Both the position numbers and the translations under genes were made by a program. Shown piece after piece: positions 50,568 to 60,365 of a DNA stretch of 64,000 bases. Within the stretch, counting starts at the first letter, position 1. Each line of letters opens with the position of its first letter. The notes under the pieces were generated by a model, which saw only the letters and a list, made by a program, of their open reading frames with translations, was not told the DNA's origin and made no database searches. Origin of the DNA: Pseudomonas sp. UBA2684 (GTDB taxonomy: Bacteria > Pseudomonadota > Gammaproteobacteria > Pseudomonadales > Pseudomonadaceae); the NCBI GenBank assembly GCA_002354655.1, contig DELY01000036.1, forward strand, positions 50,205 to 114,204. The letters run 5' to 3'.

Positions 50568-51680
50568 ATGCATTGCGAATCGCCGATCAAGCGTCGTCTG
50601 TCGCGTAAAATCTGGGTTGGCTCGGTGCCGGTCGGCGGCGATGCACCGATTGCCGTGCAGAGCATGACCAATACCGACACCAACGATGTGGCTGCCACCG
50701 TCGCTCAGGTTCGCCGCCTGCAAGATGCCGGTGCCGATATCGTGCGCATCTCGGTGCCGGATATGGACGCCGCCGAGGCGTTTGGCCGGATCAAGCAGCA
50801 GGTCAGCCTGCCTCTGGTTGCCGATATTCATTTCGACTATCAGATTGCCTTGCGCGTGGCTGAGTTGGGCGTCGATTGCTTGCGCATCAATCCGGGCAAT
50901 ATCGGCCGCGAAGATCGGGTCAAGGCTGTGGTAGAAGCGGCTCGTGATCGTGGCATTTCCATCCGTATCGGCGTTAACGCGGGCTCGTTGGAAAAAGACC
51001 TGCAGAAAAAATACGGTGAGCCGACCCCAGAAGCCCTGGTCGAGTCGGCTCTGCGGCATGTCGAGCACCTGGACCGTTTGAACTTCCCGGATTTCAAGGT
51101 CAGCGTGAAGGCTTCCGATGTGTTCATGGCCGTTGAGGCCTACCGCTTGTTGGCTAAACAGATCGAACAACCCCTGCACTTGGGCATTACCGAAGCCGGC
51201 GGCCTGCGCTCCGGTACGGTGAAATCAGCGGTGGGGCTGGGCATGCTGCTGGCCGACGGGATTGGCGATACCATCCGTATTTCCCTGGCTGCCGACCCGG
51301 TTGAAGAGGTCAAGGTTGGCTTCGATATTCTCAAGTCGTTACGCCTGCGTTCGCGTGGCATCAACTTCATTGCCTGCCCGAGTTGCTCGCGGCAGAACTT
51401 CGATGTGGTGAAAACCATGAATGAGCTGGAGCAACGCGTCGAAGACCTGTTGGTGCCGCTGGACGTGGCGGTGATCGGTTGTGTGGTCAATGGCCCGGGC
51501 GAAGCCAAGGAGGCGCATATCGGCCTCACCGGTGGCTCGCCGAACAACCTGATCTATATCGACGGCAAACCGGCACACAAACTGAACAACGACAATCTGG
51601 TGGATCAGCTGGAAAAGCTGATTCGCCAGAAAGCGGCCGAAAAAGTCGCCGCAGATGCCGCCGTCATCGTACGTGGCTGA
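50568..51680 (+). CDS. ispG: 4-hydroxy-3-methylbut-2-en-1-yl diphosphate synthase IspG
   Basis: A 370-residue [4Fe-4S] enzyme of the MEP isoprenoid pathway. Cluster cysteines lie in CPSCSRQ (about residue 270) and in [15 protein letters not shown] (about 305). It starts three bases after rodZ. The conserved rodZ-ispG-hisS order is normal. Confidence 0.97.
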   Translation: MHCESPIKRRLSRKIWVGSVPVGGDAPIAVQSMTNTDTNDVAATVAQVRRLQDAGADIVRISVPDMDAAEAFGRIKQQVSLPLVADIHFDYQIALRVAELGVDCLRINPGNIGREDRVKAVVEAARDRGISIRIGVNAGSLEKDLQKKYGEPTPEALVESALRHVEHLDRLNFPDFKVSVKASDVFMAVEAYRLLAKQIEQPLHLGITEAGGLRSGTVKSAVGLGMLLADGIGDTIRISLAADPVEEVKVGFDILKSLRLRSRGINFIACPSCSRQNFDVVKTMNELEQRVEDLLVPLDVAVIGCVVNGPGEAKEAHIGLTGGSPNNLIYIDGKPAHKLNNDNLVDQLEKLIRQKAAEKVAADAAVIVRG

Positions 51681-51714
51681 GCCTCTGCGAACCAAGAACA
51701 GCTAAGGAACCGAA

Positions 51715-53004
51715 TTGAGCAAGTCCCTGCAAGCCATCCGTGGCATGAACGATATCCTGCCCGAGCAAACCCCGCTTTGGCGTTACTTTGAAGGCCGTGT
51801 GGCTGGCCTGCTGGATGGCTACGGTTATCGGCAGATTCGCATGCCGATCGTCGAGTTCACCGAGCTGTTCAAGCGCTCCATCGGTGAAGTCACCGATATC
51901 GTCGAAAAAGAGATGTACACCTTTGAGGATCGCAACGGCGACTCCTTGACCCTGCGCCCCGAGGGCACCGCAGCCTGCGTGCGCGCGGTGCTCGAGCATG
52001 GTCTGTCCGGCGGCGGGCAAACCCAGAAGCTCTGGTATATCGGCCCGATGTTCCGCCACGAGCGCCCGCAGAAAGGCCGTTATCGCCAGTTCCACCAGAT
52101 CGGTGTGGAAGTCTTCAATATCGACGGCCCGGACATCGACGCCGAGCTGATCGTGCTGACCTGGCGCCTGTGGGGCCTGCTGGGTATCCGCGATGCGGTG
52201 AAGCTTGAGCTGAACAGCCTTGGCACTAGCGCCGCGCGCGCGGTGTACCGTGATGCGCTGGTCGAGTTCCTGACCGCGCATGCCGACCAGCTGGATGAAG
52301 ACAGCCGCCGCCGCATGACCAGCAACCCGTTGCGTGTGCTCGACAGCAAGTCCCCGGAAACCCAGGCCTTGCTGGTCGATGCGCCGAAGCTGGCGGATTA
52401 CCTGGACGACGAGTCGCGTGCGCACTTTGACGGTCTGAAAGCCCGTCTGGATGCCGCCGGCGTGCCTTACGTGATCAATCCCAAGCTGGTGCGAGGTCTG
52501 GACTACTACAGCAAGACCGTATTCGAGTGGGTCACCGACCAGCTCGGCGCGCAAGGCACGGTCTGCGCGGGTGGCCGCTACGATGGCCTGGTCGAGCAGA
52601 TGGGCGGCAAGCCGACCACCGGCGTAGGTTTCGCCATGGGCATCGAACGCCTGGTGCTGCTGATCGAAACCTTGGGTAAAGTGCCGGCGGAAATTGCCCG
52701 TCAGGTCGATCTCTACCTGTGCGCCTTCGGCGAGCCGGCAGAGTTGGCGGCCCTGACCCTGGCCGAGCGCTTGCGTGATCAATTGCCGGCTTTGCGTTTG
52801 CAAGTGAATGCCGGTGCCGGCAGTTTCAAGAGCCAATTGAAGAAAGCCGACAAGAGCGGCGCGCTCTATGCCCTGGTGCTGGGTGAAGACGAACTGGCCC
52901 AGCAAGTGGTAGGTTGCAAGCCGCTGCGGGATCAGGGTGAACAACAAAGTATCGCCTGGGCTGCTCTAGCCGAGTATTTGAAGACCTGCACCGCGCAGGC
53001 CTAA
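51715..53004 (+). CDS. hisS: histidyl-tRNA synthetase
   Basis: A 429-residue class II synthetase for tRNA-His. Motif 2 is [16 protein letters not shown], the histidine-A motif [15 protein letters not shown], and motif 3 [14 protein letters not shown]. The start is TTG at 51715, supported by AAGGA six bases upstream and the [13 protein letters not shown] opening. Confidence 0.97.
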   Translation: MSKSLQAIRGMNDILPEQTPLWRYFEGRVAGLLDGYGYRQIRMPIVEFTELFKRSIGEVTDIVEKEMYTFEDRNGDSLTLRPEGTAACVRAVLEHGLSGGGQTQKLWYIGPMFRHERPQKGRYRQFHQIGVEVFNIDGPDIDAELIVLTWRLWGLLGIRDAVKLELNSLGTSAARAVYRDALVEFLTAHADQLDEDSRRRMTSNPLRVLDSKSPETQALLVDAPKLADYLDDESRAHFDGLKARLDAAGVPYVINPKLVRGLDYYSKTVFEWVTDQLGAQGTVCAGGRYDGLVEQMGGKPTTGVGFAMGIERLVLLIETLGKVPAEIARQVDLYLCAFGEPAELAALTLAERLRDQLPALRLQVNAGAGSFKSQLKKADKSGALYALVLGEDELAQQVVGCKPLRDQGEQQSIAWAALAEYLKTCTAQA

Positions 53005-53041
53005 CAGGCTGTTAAGCGATTTAGCGAATAGGAGTATTGGG

Positions 53042-53686
53042 GTGGTTTCGCGTACCGATGATGAAGAGCTGGCGGTAATCAAGGACTGGTGGCAGCGCAA
53101 CGGCAAGCCGTTGTTGACCGGCAGCGTACTGGCGCTGGTAGCGGTATTCGGCTGGCAGGGCTGGCAGAAGTACCAGACCAACCAATCGCAGGGCGCCTCG
53201 ATGGTGTATCAGCAATTGCTGGAAACGGCGCTGAACCCGAGTGGTCAGCCCGATGCGGCCAAGGTTGCCGAACTGGCCAATACGCTGAAAAGTGATTTTG
53301 GCGGTACGCACTATGCCCAGTACGGCAGCTTGTTCGTGGCCAAAGTAGCGGTCGAAGCGGGCAAATTGGACGATGCCGCCAGCGAGCTGCGGGCGATTGT
53401 CGACAAGCCGGCGGATGACACCCTGGCGGAGTTGGCGCGTCAGCGTCTGGCTCGCGTGCTGGCTGCGCAGGACAAAGCCGAAGAAGCGCTGAAACTGCTC
53501 GAAGGTGACGCCGATCAGGCGTATCTGGCCAGCCGTGAAGAGCTTAAAGGCGATCTGCTGGTGCAACTGGGTCGTAGTGATGATGCGCATGCCGCCTATG
53601 TAAAAGCCAAGGCAGCACTTTCCGAAGAAGCTGCCGTAGGTGGTTTGCAAATGAAGCTCGACGACCTGGCGAAAGGGGATGCGTGA
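53042..53686 (+). CDS. YfgM-family tetratricopeptide membrane protein
   Basis: A 214-residue protein with a short cytoplasmic N terminus (DDEELAVIKDWWQRNGKPLL), one membrane helix (about residues 26-42) and a periplasmic TPR domain. It is the YfgM ancillary SecYEG translocon subunit of E. coli, usually beside bamB and hisS. The GTG start has AGGAG seven bases upstream. Confidence 0.9.
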   Translation: MVSRTDDEELAVIKDWWQRNGKPLLTGSVLALVAVFGWQGWQKYQTNQSQGASMVYQQLLETALNPSGQPDAAKVAELANTLKSDFGGTHYAQYGSLFVAKVAVEAGKLDDAASELRAIVDKPADDTLAELARQRLARVLAAQDKAEEALKLLEGDADQAYLASREELKGDLLVQLGRSDDAHAAYVKAKAALSEEAAVGGLQMKLDDLAKGDA

Positions 53687-53690
53687 CGTG

Positions 53691-54830
53691 ATGCGTTGGA
53701 AAAATGCCGCACTGCTGGCCCTGGCCGTTCTGGTCGTCGGTTGCAGCAGCAATAGCAAGAAAGAACTTCCGCCAGCCGAGCTGCCTGACTTCGAAGAAGA
53801 AGTCGTGTTGCAGAAGGAGTGGAGCCGCTCGATTGGCGAAGGCCAGGGCGAGACCTTCAACATGCTGGTGCCGGCGGTCGATGGCGAGCGCATTTATGCC
53901 GCCGACGTCGAGGGCCTGGTCATGGCGCTGGACCGCATGAGCGGCGATGTGATCTGGAAAGAAGACCTCGAAGCGCCGGTTTCCGGTGCGGTCGGTGCCG
54001 GTTATGGCCTGGTCCTGCTGGGTACCCTGAAGGGCGAAGTGATCGCCCTGGATGCCAGCAGCGGTGAGGAAAAGTGGCGTTCGCGGGTGACCAGTGAAGT
54101 GTTGGCTGCGCCGGCGATCAACGGCGACATCGTGCTAGTACAGACGCAGGACGATCGTTTGATTGCCCTGGATGCCGAAACCGGTAGCCAGCGCTGGATT
54201 TTTGAAAACACTCCGGCGGTACTGACTCTGCGCGGCACCGGTAGCCCGATTCTGACTAACCGCTTGGCCGTCGCCGGTCTGTCCAGCGGCAAGGTCATCG
54301 CCCTCGATGCGCAGCGCGGTATTCCCGTGTGGGAGCAACGTGTGGCGATTCCACAAGGTCGCTCCGAGCTGGACCGGGTGGTCGATATCGACGGCGGTCT
54401 GCTGTTGTCGGGCGGCACCCTCTACGTGGTCAGCTATCAAGGCCGCGTTGCTGGGCTGGATCTGGAAAGCGGGCGGATACTCTGGCAGCGTGAAGCCTCC
54501 AGTTCGGTCGGCGTCGCGCAAGGCTTTGGTAGCGTCTACGTGAGCCTGGCCAGTGGCACTGTGGAAGGTATCGACGAGCGTTCCGCATCGGCACTCTGGA
54601 GCAACGATGCCCTGGCCCGCCGCCAGCTGTCGGCGCCGCAAGTGTTTTCCAGCTATGTGGCGTTCGGTGACTTGGAAGGTTACCTGCACCTGATCAGTCA
54701 GGTGGATGGACGTTTCGTCGGTCGCGAGCGTATCGACAGCGATGGCCTGCGCGCTCGTCCGTTGGTCGTTGGCGACTGGCTGTATGCGTTCGGCAATGGT
54801 GGCAAGCTGGTGGCGCTGACCATCAAGTAA
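53691..54830 (+). CDS. bamB: outer-membrane assembly factor BamB
   Basis: A 379-residue lipoprotein: lipobox VVGC with Cys18, then an eight-bladed PQQ-type beta-propeller with repeats such as LIALDAETGSQRW and VIALDASSGEEKW. It works in the BAM complex that inserts outer-membrane beta-barrels. The start may be ATG 53691 or GTG 53688; the latter has better spacing to GGGGA. Confidence 0.95.
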   Translation: MRWKNAALLALAVLVVGCSSNSKKELPPAELPDFEEEVVLQKEWSRSIGEGQGETFNMLVPAVDGERIYAADVEGLVMALDRMSGDVIWKEDLEAPVSGAVGAGYGLVLLGTLKGEVIALDASSGEEKWRSRVTSEVLAAPAINGDIVLVQTQDDRLIALDAETGSQRWIFENTPAVLTLRGTGSPILTNRLAVAGLSSGKVIALDAQRGIPVWEQRVAIPQGRSELDRVVDIDGGLLLSGGTLYVVSYQGRVAGLDLESGRILWQREASSSVGVAQGFGSVYVSLASGTVEGIDERSASALWSNDALARRQLSAPQVFSSYVAFGDLEGYLHLISQVDGRFVGRERIDSDGLRARPLVVGDWLYAFGNGGKLVALTIK

Positions 54831-54979
54831 CCCTGCGCTGAGAAGCGGCCCAGTATCTGCTGCGCGTCGGCGATACTGCGTTAAAAACAGGCTCGCTCTA
54901 GCTCGCGAGATACTGAACCGCTTCAATGGCTATGCTGCATCAGGCCTTGAACCCGAATGCAGTAGTAAAAAAGATTCCG

Positions 54980-55003
54980 GCCGCTGCCCCCGCAGCGGCT
55001 TTT
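54980..55003 (+). terminator. bamB terminator
   Basis: Perfect 8-base stem GCCGCTGC (54980-54987) and GCAGCGGC (54992-54999), C-rich loop and TTTT. It separates bamB from der. Confidence 0.8.
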
Positions 55004-55035
55004 GTATTTTCTGAAATAACGAAGTGGAGAGCCTA

Positions 55036-56508
55036 ATGGTTCCCGTAATTGCCCTGGTGGGCCGCCCGAACGTCGGCAAGTCCACCCTGTTTAACCGCTT
55101 GACCAAAAGCCGCGACGCGATTGTCGGCGACCTGTCCGGTCTGACCCGAGATCGCCAATACGGTGAGGCCAAGTGGCAGGGGCGAACCTATATCGTCATC
55201 GACACCGGTGGTATTTCCGGTGACGAAGAAGGCATCGACGCGAAGATGGCCGAGCAGTCGCTGCAGGCCATCGAAGAAGCCGATGCCGTATTGTTTCTGG
55301 TGGATGCACGCGCCGGCTTGTCCGCTTCCGATCAGATGATCGGCGAGCACCTGCGTCGGCGTAACAAGCGCAGCTTCCTGGTGATCAACAAGGTCGACAA
55401 CATCGACACCGACCTGGCCCGCGCCGAGTTTTCCAGCATGGGCATGGGCGAGTCCCTGCCGATTGCCGGTGCCCATGGTCGTGGCATTACCCAGATGCTC
55501 GAAGCCGTGCTCGGTTCCTTCCCCAAGGATGCCAGCGAGCCGGAAGAGGGCGAGGAAGAGGAAGTCGTCCTCGAAGGTCAGGAAGCCAAGCGGATTCCCG
55601 GCCCGAGCGAAAAAGACGGCATCAAGCTGGCGATCATCGGCCGGCCCAACGTCGGCAAGTCGACCCTGGTCAACCGCATGCTCGGTGAAGACCGGGTGAT
55701 CGTCTATGACCAGCCCGGCACCACTCGCGACAGCATCTATATCCCGTTCGAACGCGATGACGAGAAGTACACCCTGATCGACACCGCCGGCGTGCGTCGC
55801 CGCGGCAAGATCTTCGAGGCGGTGGAAAAGTTCTCGGTGGTGAAAACCCTGCAAGCGATCCAGGACTCCAACGTCGTGGTGTTTGTCATGGACGCCCGCG
55901 AAGGCGTGGTCGACCATGACCTCAACCTGCTCGGCTTCGTCCTGGAAAGCGGCCGCGCGCTGGTAATTGCCCTGAACAAATGGGACGGCATGGAGCCGAG
56001 CGAGCGCGACTATGTGAAGGTCGAGCTGCAACGCCGGTTGTTCTTCGTCGACTTTGCCGATATCCACTTTATCTCCGCGCTGCACGGCACGGGCGTGGGC
56101 AATCTGTACAAGTCGGTACAGGCTTCGTTCCAGTCGGCGATCACCCGCTGGCCGACCAACCGTCTGACCCAGATTCTCGAAGACGCGGTCGGCGATCATG
56201 CGCCGCCGATGGTCAACAACCGCCGCATCAAGCTGCGCTACGCCCACCTGGGTGGGGCCAACCCGCCGCTGATCGTGATCCACGGCAATCAGGTCGACGC
56301 GGTGCCCAAGTCGTATGTGCGTTACTTGGAAAACACCTACCGCCGGGTGCTCAAGCTGGTCGGTACGCCGATTCGCATCGAGTTCAAAGGCGGCGAGAAC
56401 CCCTATGAGGGCAACAAGAACACCCTGACTGACCGCCAGGTGAACAAGAAGCGCCGCCTGATGAGCCACCACAAGAAGGCCGAGAAGAAGCGCAAAGACA
56501 AGCGTTGA
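55036..56508 (+). CDS. der: ribosome assembly GTPase Der (EngA)
   Basis: A 490-residue double-GTPase essential for 50S assembly. G1 motifs GRPNVGKS lie at residues 9-16 and 202-209, with [11 protein letters not shown] in the second domain and an acidic linker ([12 protein letters not shown]) between them. A C-terminal KH-like domain and a very basic tail ([11 protein letters not shown]) complete it. Confidence 0.97.
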   Translation: MVPVIALVGRPNVGKSTLFNRLTKSRDAIVGDLSGLTRDRQYGEAKWQGRTYIVIDTGGISGDEEGIDAKMAEQSLQAIEEADAVLFLVDARAGLSASDQMIGEHLRRRNKRSFLVINKVDNIDTDLARAEFSSMGMGESLPIAGAHGRGITQMLEAVLGSFPKDASEPEEGEEEEVVLEGQEAKRIPGPSEKDGIKLAIIGRPNVGKSTLVNRMLGEDRVIVYDQPGTTRDSIYIPFERDDEKYTLIDTAGVRRRGKIFEAVEKFSVVKTLQAIQDSNVVVFVMDAREGVVDHDLNLLGFVLESGRALVIALNKWDGMEPSERDYVKVELQRRLFFVDFADIHFISALHGTGVGNLYKSVQASFQSAITRWPTNRLTQILEDAVGDHAPPMVNNRRIKLRYAHLGGANPPLIVIHGNQVDAVPKSYVRYLENTYRRVLKLVGTPIRIEFKGGENPYEGNKNTLTDRQVNKKRRLMSHHKKAEKKRKDKR

Positions 56509-56527
56509 GTCTCTAGTCGCGTTCTAT

Positions 56528-56550
56528 AAAGGCACCTGCGGGTGCCTTTT
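56528..56550 (+). terminator. der terminator
   Basis: Nine-base stem AAAGGCACC (56528-56536) and GGTGCCTTT (56541-56549), loop TGCG, then T. Confidence 0.88.
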
Positions 56551-56591
56551 GCCTTTCTGGGCGTTGGGCTATCCTGCGCCATCAACAGGGT

Positions 56592-56647
56592 GTAGGGCGG
56601 GGGAAACCCGCCTGCTTGGGGTTTTTGGCGGGTTGCACCCGCCCTAC
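56592..56647. repeat. short palindromic repeat GTAGGGCGGG
   Basis: Perfect 10-base arms GTAGGGCGGG (56592-56601) and CCCGCCCTAC (56638-56647), with an inner GGCGGG copy at 56627-56632. It resembles the ends of elements A and B but is half their size. It sits just before the aminotransferase start, so it may touch that gene's leader. Confidence 0.65.
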
Positions 56648-56658
56648 GGAATAGAGCG

Positions 56659-57807
56659 ATGATTGTCAGTAAACTGCCGAATGTCGGCACCACCATCTTC
56701 ACCCGTATGTCGCAGCTCGCCGTGGAAACCGGCGCGCTCAACCTGTCCCAGGGTTTCCCCGATTTCGATGGCCCGCAAGCCTTGCGTGAGGCGGTCGGCC
56801 GGCATATTGCCGCCGGGCATAATCAGTACGCGCCGATGACTGGCCTGCCGGCACTGCGCGAGCAGGTCGCGGTGAAGATCGCCCGCAGCTATGGCCGTGT
56901 GGTCAGCGCCGACAGTGAAGTGACCATCACCCCAGGTGCCACCCAGGCGATCTTCTGTGCGATCCAGGCGTTAATCCAGCCGGGCGACGAGGTGATCGTC
57001 TTCGACCCGTGCTACGACAGCTATGAGCCATCGGTCGAGCTGGCTGGCGGGCGTTGTGTGCATGTGCCGCTGGCATTGCCGAACTTCGCCATCGACTGGC
57101 AGCGCCTGGCCGATGCGCTGACGGCGAAAACCCGCCTGATCATCCTCAATAGCCCGCATAACCCCAGTGGTGCGTTGATCTCGCGGGCCGAACTGGACCA
57201 GCTGGCGGCGCTGATCCGCGAGCGCGACATTTACCTGATCAGTGACGAGGTGTACGAGCATCTGGTGTTCGATGGGTTCAAACACGCCAGCGTGCTGGCC
57301 CATGAAGAGCTGTATCAGCGCGCCTTTGTGGTCAGCTCGTTCGGCAAGACCTACCACGTCACGGGCTGGAAAACCGGCTACGTGGTGGCACCGCCGGCGC
57401 TGTCCGCCGAGCTGCGCAAGGTGCATCAGTACGTCAGTTTCTGCGGCGTCACGCCGTTGCAATGGGCGCTGGCCGACTACATGACCGAGCATCCCGAGCA
57501 TGTCGAAGAGCTGCCGGCGTTCTATCAAGCCAAGCGTGACCTGTTCTGCGATCTGCTCGGCGAGTCGCGCTTTCAGTTCAGCCGTGCGGCCGGCACCTAT
57601 TTCCAGCTAGCCGATTACTCGGCGATCCGCGCTGACCTCGACGACGTGGCAATGGCCGAGTGGCTAACCCGCGAACATGGCGTGGCCGCTATTCCGGTAT
57701 CGGTGTTCTACCAGCAGCCACCCAAGGATTTGCGTCTGGTGCGTTTCTGCTTCGCCAAGCGCGAGGACACCCTGCGCCAAGCAGCGGAGAAACTATGCGC
57801 GATCTGA
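56659..57807 (+). CDS. methionine/glutamine-type aminotransferase (YbdL-like)
   Basis: A 382-residue fold-type I PLP aminotransferase. The PLP lysine is Lys230 in SSFGKTYHVTGWK, and NSPHNPSG is intact. It resembles methionine aminotransferase YbdL and kynurenine/glutamine transaminase K. The overlapping omega-amidase gene supports a pathway in which Gln is used to re-aminate keto-methylthiobutyrate and the resulting keto-glutaramate is hydrolysed. No strong ribosome site is visible. Confidence 0.88.
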   Translation: MIVSKLPNVGTTIFTRMSQLAVETGALNLSQGFPDFDGPQALREAVGRHIAAGHNQYAPMTGLPALREQVAVKIARSYGRVVSADSEVTITPGATQAIFCAIQALIQPGDEVIVFDPCYDSYEPSVELAGGRCVHVPLALPNFAIDWQRLADALTAKTRLIILNSPHNPSGALISRAELDQLAALIRERDIYLISDEVYEHLVFDGFKHASVLAHEELYQRAFVVSSFGKTYHVTGWKTGYVVAPPALSAELRKVHQYVSFCGVTPLQWALADYMTEHPEHVEELPAFYQAKRDLFCDLLGESRFQFSRAAGTYFQLADYSAIRADLDDVAMAEWLTREHGVAAIPVSVFYQQPPKDLRLVRFCFAKREDTLRQAAEKLCAI

Positions 57808-58586
57808 GCCGGTTGCCCAATCTCGATGTGGCGCTGATCCAGACCGAGCTGACCTGGCATGACCCGGCCGCCAATTGCGCGCATTTTCAGGCGCTGCTGC
57901 AGCAGGCTCAGGGTGCCGACCTGATCGTGCTGCCGGAGATGTTCAGCACCGGCTTCTCCATGGACTCCGCTGCCCTGGCCGAGCCCGAGGATGGCCCGAC
58001 CAGCCAGTGGCTGCGCGAGCAGGCGCAGGCGTTGCAAGCGGTGATAACCGGCAGTCTGATTATCCGGGCCGCTGATGGCTCTTACCGTAATCGCCTGCTC
58101 TGGGCGCGCCCGGACGGCAGCCTGGCGCATTACGACAAGCGCCATCTGTTTCGCATGGCCGGTGAGCACAAGTACTACGCGGCGGGTGAGCAGCAGGTGC
58201 TGCTGGAAGTGAAGGGCTGGCAGGTGCGGCCGCTGATCTGCTACGACCTGCGCTTCCCGGTCTGGAGCCGCGATGCGCAGCACACCGACTTGCTGCTCTA
58301 CACCGCCAACTGGCCGGCGGCGCGGCGCAATCACTGGAACCGGCTGCTGCCGGCACGGGCGATTGAAAACCTCTGTTATGTCGCGGCGGTCAATCGCATC
58401 GGCGAGGACGGCAAGGGCCATGCCTACAGCGGCGACAGCCAGGTGCTGGATTTCCAGGGTGAGCCGCTGCTGGGTGCCGGCGCGGCGGATGGTGTGTTCC
58501 GCGCCACGCTGAGTGCCACCGAACTGGCGGCTTACCGTGAACGCTTTCCGGCGTATCGGGATGCCGATCCCTTCACCTTGGCGTAA
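57795..58586 (+). CDS. omega-amidase (YafV-like nitrilase)
   Basis: A 263-residue nitrilase-family amidase with catalytic Glu48 (LPEMFSTGF), Lys115 (HYDKRHLF) and Cys149 (LICYDLRFP). It is expected to hydrolyse 2-oxoglutaramate-type omega-amides to the keto acid and ammonia. It starts inside the aminotransferase gene (13-base overlap), so the two are translated together. Confidence 0.9.
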   Translation: MRDLSRLPNLDVALIQTELTWHDPAANCAHFQALLQQAQGADLIVLPEMFSTGFSMDSAALAEPEDGPTSQWLREQAQALQAVITGSLIIRAADGSYRNRLLWARPDGSLAHYDKRHLFRMAGEHKYYAAGEQQVLLEVKGWQVRPLICYDLRFPVWSRDAQHTDLLLYTANWPAARRNHWNRLLPARAIENLCYVAAVNRIGEDGKGHAYSGDSQVLDFQGEPLLGAGAADGVFRATLSATELAAYRERFPAYRDADPFTLA

Positions 58587-58601
58587 TGACGGAGCGCACT
58601 G

Positions 58602-58630
58602 AAAAACGCCGGGTTGATCCCGGCGTTTTC
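58602..58630. terminator. bidirectional terminator after the omega-amidase gene
   Basis: Perfect 11-base stem AAAACGCCGGG (58603-58613) and CCCGGCGTTTT (58619-58629), five-base loop, between the convergent amidase and oxidoreductase genes. Confidence 0.9.
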
Positions 58631-58634
58631 ATGT

Positions 58635-59738
58635 TCAGCCCAGTGTCGGGTAATCGGTATAACCCTGTTTGCCACCGCCGTAGAAGGTGCTGGCGTCCGC
58701 CTGGTTGAGAGCGGCGCCCGCGGCGAAGCGCTCGACCAGATCGGGGTTGGCGATATACGGCCGGCCATAGGCGAGCAGATCGGCCAGGCCTTCGCTAAGT
58801 GCCTGCTCGCCGCTCTCGACGGTTTGTCCGCCGGCCAGGATCAGGGTGCCCTGGTAGCGGTCGCGCAGGGCGCGCAGCAGCTGGTCGAAGCCGTCGAAGC
58901 TGCCACCCAGCCAGTCCGGGCGATTGACGTGCAGGTAGGCGAGCTTGCGGCTGTTCAGTTGCTCGACCAGATAGCTGAAGGTTTCCTGCGGGTTGGCGTC
59001 GTGCACATCGCCGAAGGTGCCCATCGGCGAGATGCGAATGCCCACACGGCTGCTGTCGCCGAGCGTGGCGACCACCGCGTCGACCACCTGCAACACCAGG
59101 CGTGCGCGGTTTTCCGCCGAGCCGCCGTAGGCATCGCTGCGCTGGTTGCTGTTTGAGCAGAGGAACTGGTCGAGCAGGTAACCGTTGGCGGCATGTACTT
59201 CCACGCCATCGAAACCAGCGAGCAGGGCATTGGCCGTGCCGTGGGCGTAGGCGGCGACCACCCCGGGCAATTCATTCAGGGCCAGCGCGCGCGGCATGGC
59301 GGTGGCGGCCTTGTGGTGGCTGCCGTCGGCTTCCTGCACGTAGCACTCGGCGTTGGCCTGAATCGCCGACGGCGCGACCGGGTCGGCACCGTTCGGTTGC
59401 AGCAGCGGGTGGGAAATCCGCCCGACATGCCAGAGTTGCAGGAAAATTCGTCCGTTCCGCGCATGCACGGCTTGGGTGACTTGCTTCCAGCCGGCGACCT
59501 GTTCGGCGCTGTGGATGCCTGGGGTCCAGGCGTAACCCTGGCCCTCGGCGCACACCTGCGTGGCTTCGCTGATCAGCAGGCCGGCACTGGCGCGCTGGGC
59601 GTAGTAGGTGGCGTTCAGTTCGCTGGGAATGTTGCCCGGTTGCAGGCTGCGCTGACGAGTCAGCGGCGCCATCACCAGGCGATTCGGCAGGCTGAGGCTG
59701 CCAAGCTGGAACGGGGAGAGCAGGTGTTGGGCGGGCAT
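58635..59738 (-). CDS. Old Yellow Enzyme-family NADH:flavin oxidoreductase
   Basis: A 367-residue FMN enzyme that reduces activated alkenes, nitrate esters or quinone-like electrophiles. Landmarks are RLVMAPLTRQRS, QLWHVGRISHP, VEVHAANGYLLDQFL and the AYGRPYIANPDLVERF phosphate-binding end. The ATG at 59738 has GGAGG upstream. It is divergent from an HxlR regulator, a common electrophile-sensing pair. Close to NemA in type. Confidence 0.9.
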   Translation of the reverse strand: MPAQHLLSPFQLGSLSLPNRLVMAPLTRQRSLQPGNIPSELNATYYAQRASAGLLISEATQVCAEGQGYAWTPGIHSAEQVAGWKQVTQAVHARNGRIFLQLWHVGRISHPLLQPNGADPVAPSAIQANAECYVQEADGSHHKAATAMPRALALNELPGVVAAYAHGTANALLAGFDGVEVHAANGYLLDQFLCSNSNQRSDAYGGSAENRARLVLQVVDAVVATLGDSSRVGIRISPMGTFGDVHDANPQETFSYLVEQLNSRKLAYLHVNRPDWLGGSFDGFDQLLRALRDRYQGTLILAGGQTVESGEQALSEGLADLLAYGRPYIANPDLVERFAAGAALNQADASTFYGGGKQGYTDYPTLG

Positions 59739-59829
59739 GAAACCTCCAGGAGGGGGACCGGAATAGGTCATGACCGACATTATGAGTGTGGCAATCAAAT
59801 CGGCAAGTACGTACGATAAGCGCAGTCAC

Positions 59830-59843
59830 TTACCTTTGGGTAA
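59830..59843. promoter_or_regulatory. candidate HxlR operator
   Basis: Inverted repeat TTACC-TTTG-GGTAA lies 6-19 bases before the hxlR-type start, in the divergent intergenic region; a GTACGTAC palindrome lies at 59807-59814. Either could be the operator that controls both genes. Confidence 0.4.
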
Positions 59844-59848
59844 CTTAA

Positions 59849-60214
59849 ATGAGCGAAACAACCCTGCTGGCGAGCGAAGACAAGCGTTTGGTTGCCGGCG
59901 ACAAGGTCTACAACACCCCGGTCGAGGTCACTCTGGAGGTGATCGGCGGCAAGTGGAAATCCCTGCTGGCCTACCACTTGATGAGCGGCCCGCAGCGCTT
60001 CTCCGCGCTCAAGCGTCTGGTGCCGAACATCACCGAAAAGATGTTGACCCAGCAACTGCGCGAGCTGGAGCGTGCCGGTGTGGTCAGCCGCAAGGTATTC
60101 GCCGAAGTACCGCCACGGGTCGAGTACCGCGTGACCGAACACGGCGCGACCCTCAAACCGGTGCTGGAAGCCATGTGTGCCTGGGGTCGCAGCCACTGGC
60201 AGCAGCAGGGCTAG
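59849..60214 (+). CDS. HxlR-family transcriptional regulator
   Basis: A 121-residue winged-helix regulator. Landmarks are VTLEVIGGKWKSLLAYHL, RFSALKRLVPNITEKMLTQQ and VPPRVEYRVTEHG. HxlR-family regulators beside oxidoreductases often sense electrophiles by cysteine. Here the only cysteine is near residue 111, C-terminal rather than N-terminal, so the sensing mode is unclear. Confidence 0.9.
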   Translation: MSETTLLASEDKRLVAGDKVYNTPVEVTLEVIGGKWKSLLAYHLMSGPQRFSALKRLVPNITEKMLTQQLRELERAGVVSRKVFAEVPPRVEYRVTEHGATLKPVLEAMCAWGRSHWQQQG

Positions 60215-60233
60215 ACGCCCACGGTCATGCGCC

Positions 60234-60246
60234 TAACCCACCCTAC
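60234..60246. repeat. half-site of the CCCTACG repeat family
   Basis: The sequence ACCCACCCTACG at about 60235-60246, just after the HxlR gene, matches the right ends of other intergenic repeats here but has no left arm. Confidence 0.35.
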
Positions 60247-60313
60247 GAATTACTGCGCTCCAGGCATTGCCTAGCCGGCTGCACGTTTCAACACATAACG
60301 TGGACATAGCCAA

Positions 60314-60343
60314 CAAAAACCCGCCATCACGGCGGGTTTTTTT
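60314..60343. terminator. bidirectional terminator, HxlR gene and leuA
   Basis: Ten-base stem AAAACCCGCC (60316-60325) and GGCGGGTTTT (60331-60340) with T runs on both strands; it lies 23 bases beyond the leuA stop. Confidence 0.9.
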
Positions 60344-60365
60344 GGCGCTCCGGTTGCGTGAGCCG

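Noticed and set aside
55033-56472. 479-codon frame antisense to der
   Set aside because: Shadow of a two-domain GTPase with both G1 motifs intact.
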